Positions 13,984 through 13,991 of a stretch of DNA of 13,991 bases are shown here, in pieces. Under the pieces are notes generated by a model. It searched no databases and was not told where the DNA came from. It saw only the letters and a program-made list of their open reading frames with translations. A program made the translations under genes and the position numbers. The DNA is taken from NCBI GenBank assembly GCA_027485535.1, contig JAIXQV010000267.1, positions 1 to 13,991 on the forward strand, written 5' to 3'. Numbering within the stretch: the stretch's first letter is position 1; each line of letters opens with the position of its first letter. Source of the DNA: Oxalobacteraceae bacterium (GTDB lineage Bacteria > Pseudomonadota > Gammaproteobacteria > Burkholderiales > Burkholderiaceae_D).

Positions 13984-13991
13984 GGAGTGGC

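Noticed and set aside
13964..13991. ATG followed by the A17 tract as the start of a plus-strand gene (Met-Lys-rich leader)
   Set aside because: Too little sequence follows to support a gene, and no ribosome-binding site or promoter was seen; the tract is better explained otherwise.
1..13991. A new defence, mobile or biosynthetic gene system
   Set aside because: Apart from the HIRAN protein and the short asparaginase, every gene belongs to a well-known housekeeping or metabolic family. No transposase, integrase, toxin-antitoxin pair, CRISPR repeat or tRNA was found on either strand by eye.

Overview
This window looks like the chromosomal replication-initiation neighbourhood of a betaproteobacterium, probably of the order Burkholderiales. 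Three things suggest this. The gene block is dnaA-dnaN-gyrB with no recF. The divergent block is rpmH-rnpA-yidD-yidC-mnmE. The RnpA, YidC and GyrB sequences also look betaproteobacterial to me. I cannot name a genus from the sequence alone. No tRNA, rRNA, CRISPR array, insertion sequence or prophage was seen.

Layout. (1) 1-1000, plus strand: the 3' end of ahpF (peroxide defence), then a small AT-richer gene for a membrane-anchored HIRAN-domain protein, closed by a bidirectional terminator at 968-997. (2) 1009-9087, minus strand, in transcription order: dnaA (initiator), dnaN (sliding clamp), gyrB (gyrase B), a haloacid dehalogenase type II gene, and glcB (malate synthase G). The last two are metabolic genes placed directly behind the replication genes. 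(3) 9088-9454: the divergent control region. It holds one perfect DnaA box that overlaps the -35 of a predicted dnaA promoter, a folded dnaA leader, and a strong sigma70-like promoter for rpmH. (4) 9455-11971, plus strand: rpmH, rnpA, yidD and yidC, ending in a clear terminator. A perfect 12-bp terminator-like hairpin also sits inside rnpA. (5) 12049-13434: mnmE (tRNA U34 modification), possibly read from a leaderless transcript. (6) 13450-13938, minus strand: a half-length asparaginase-family protein converging on mnmE, followed by a 17-base A tract at the window edge.

How the genes work together. DnaA, DnaN and GyrB start and sustain replication. RpmH, RnpA, YidD, YidC and MnmE supply ribosome assembly, tRNA maturation, membrane insertion and tRNA modification. 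The dehalogenase and malate synthase could form a short C2 route (haloacetate to glycolate to glyoxylate to malate), but this is inference.

I found no convincing undescribed multi-gene system. The most interesting points are regulatory: the intragenic hairpin in rnpA, the DnaA box on the dnaA promoter, the putative leaderless mnmE start, and the lack of an obvious DnaA-box cluster. The membrane-tethered HIRAN protein is also worth a look.
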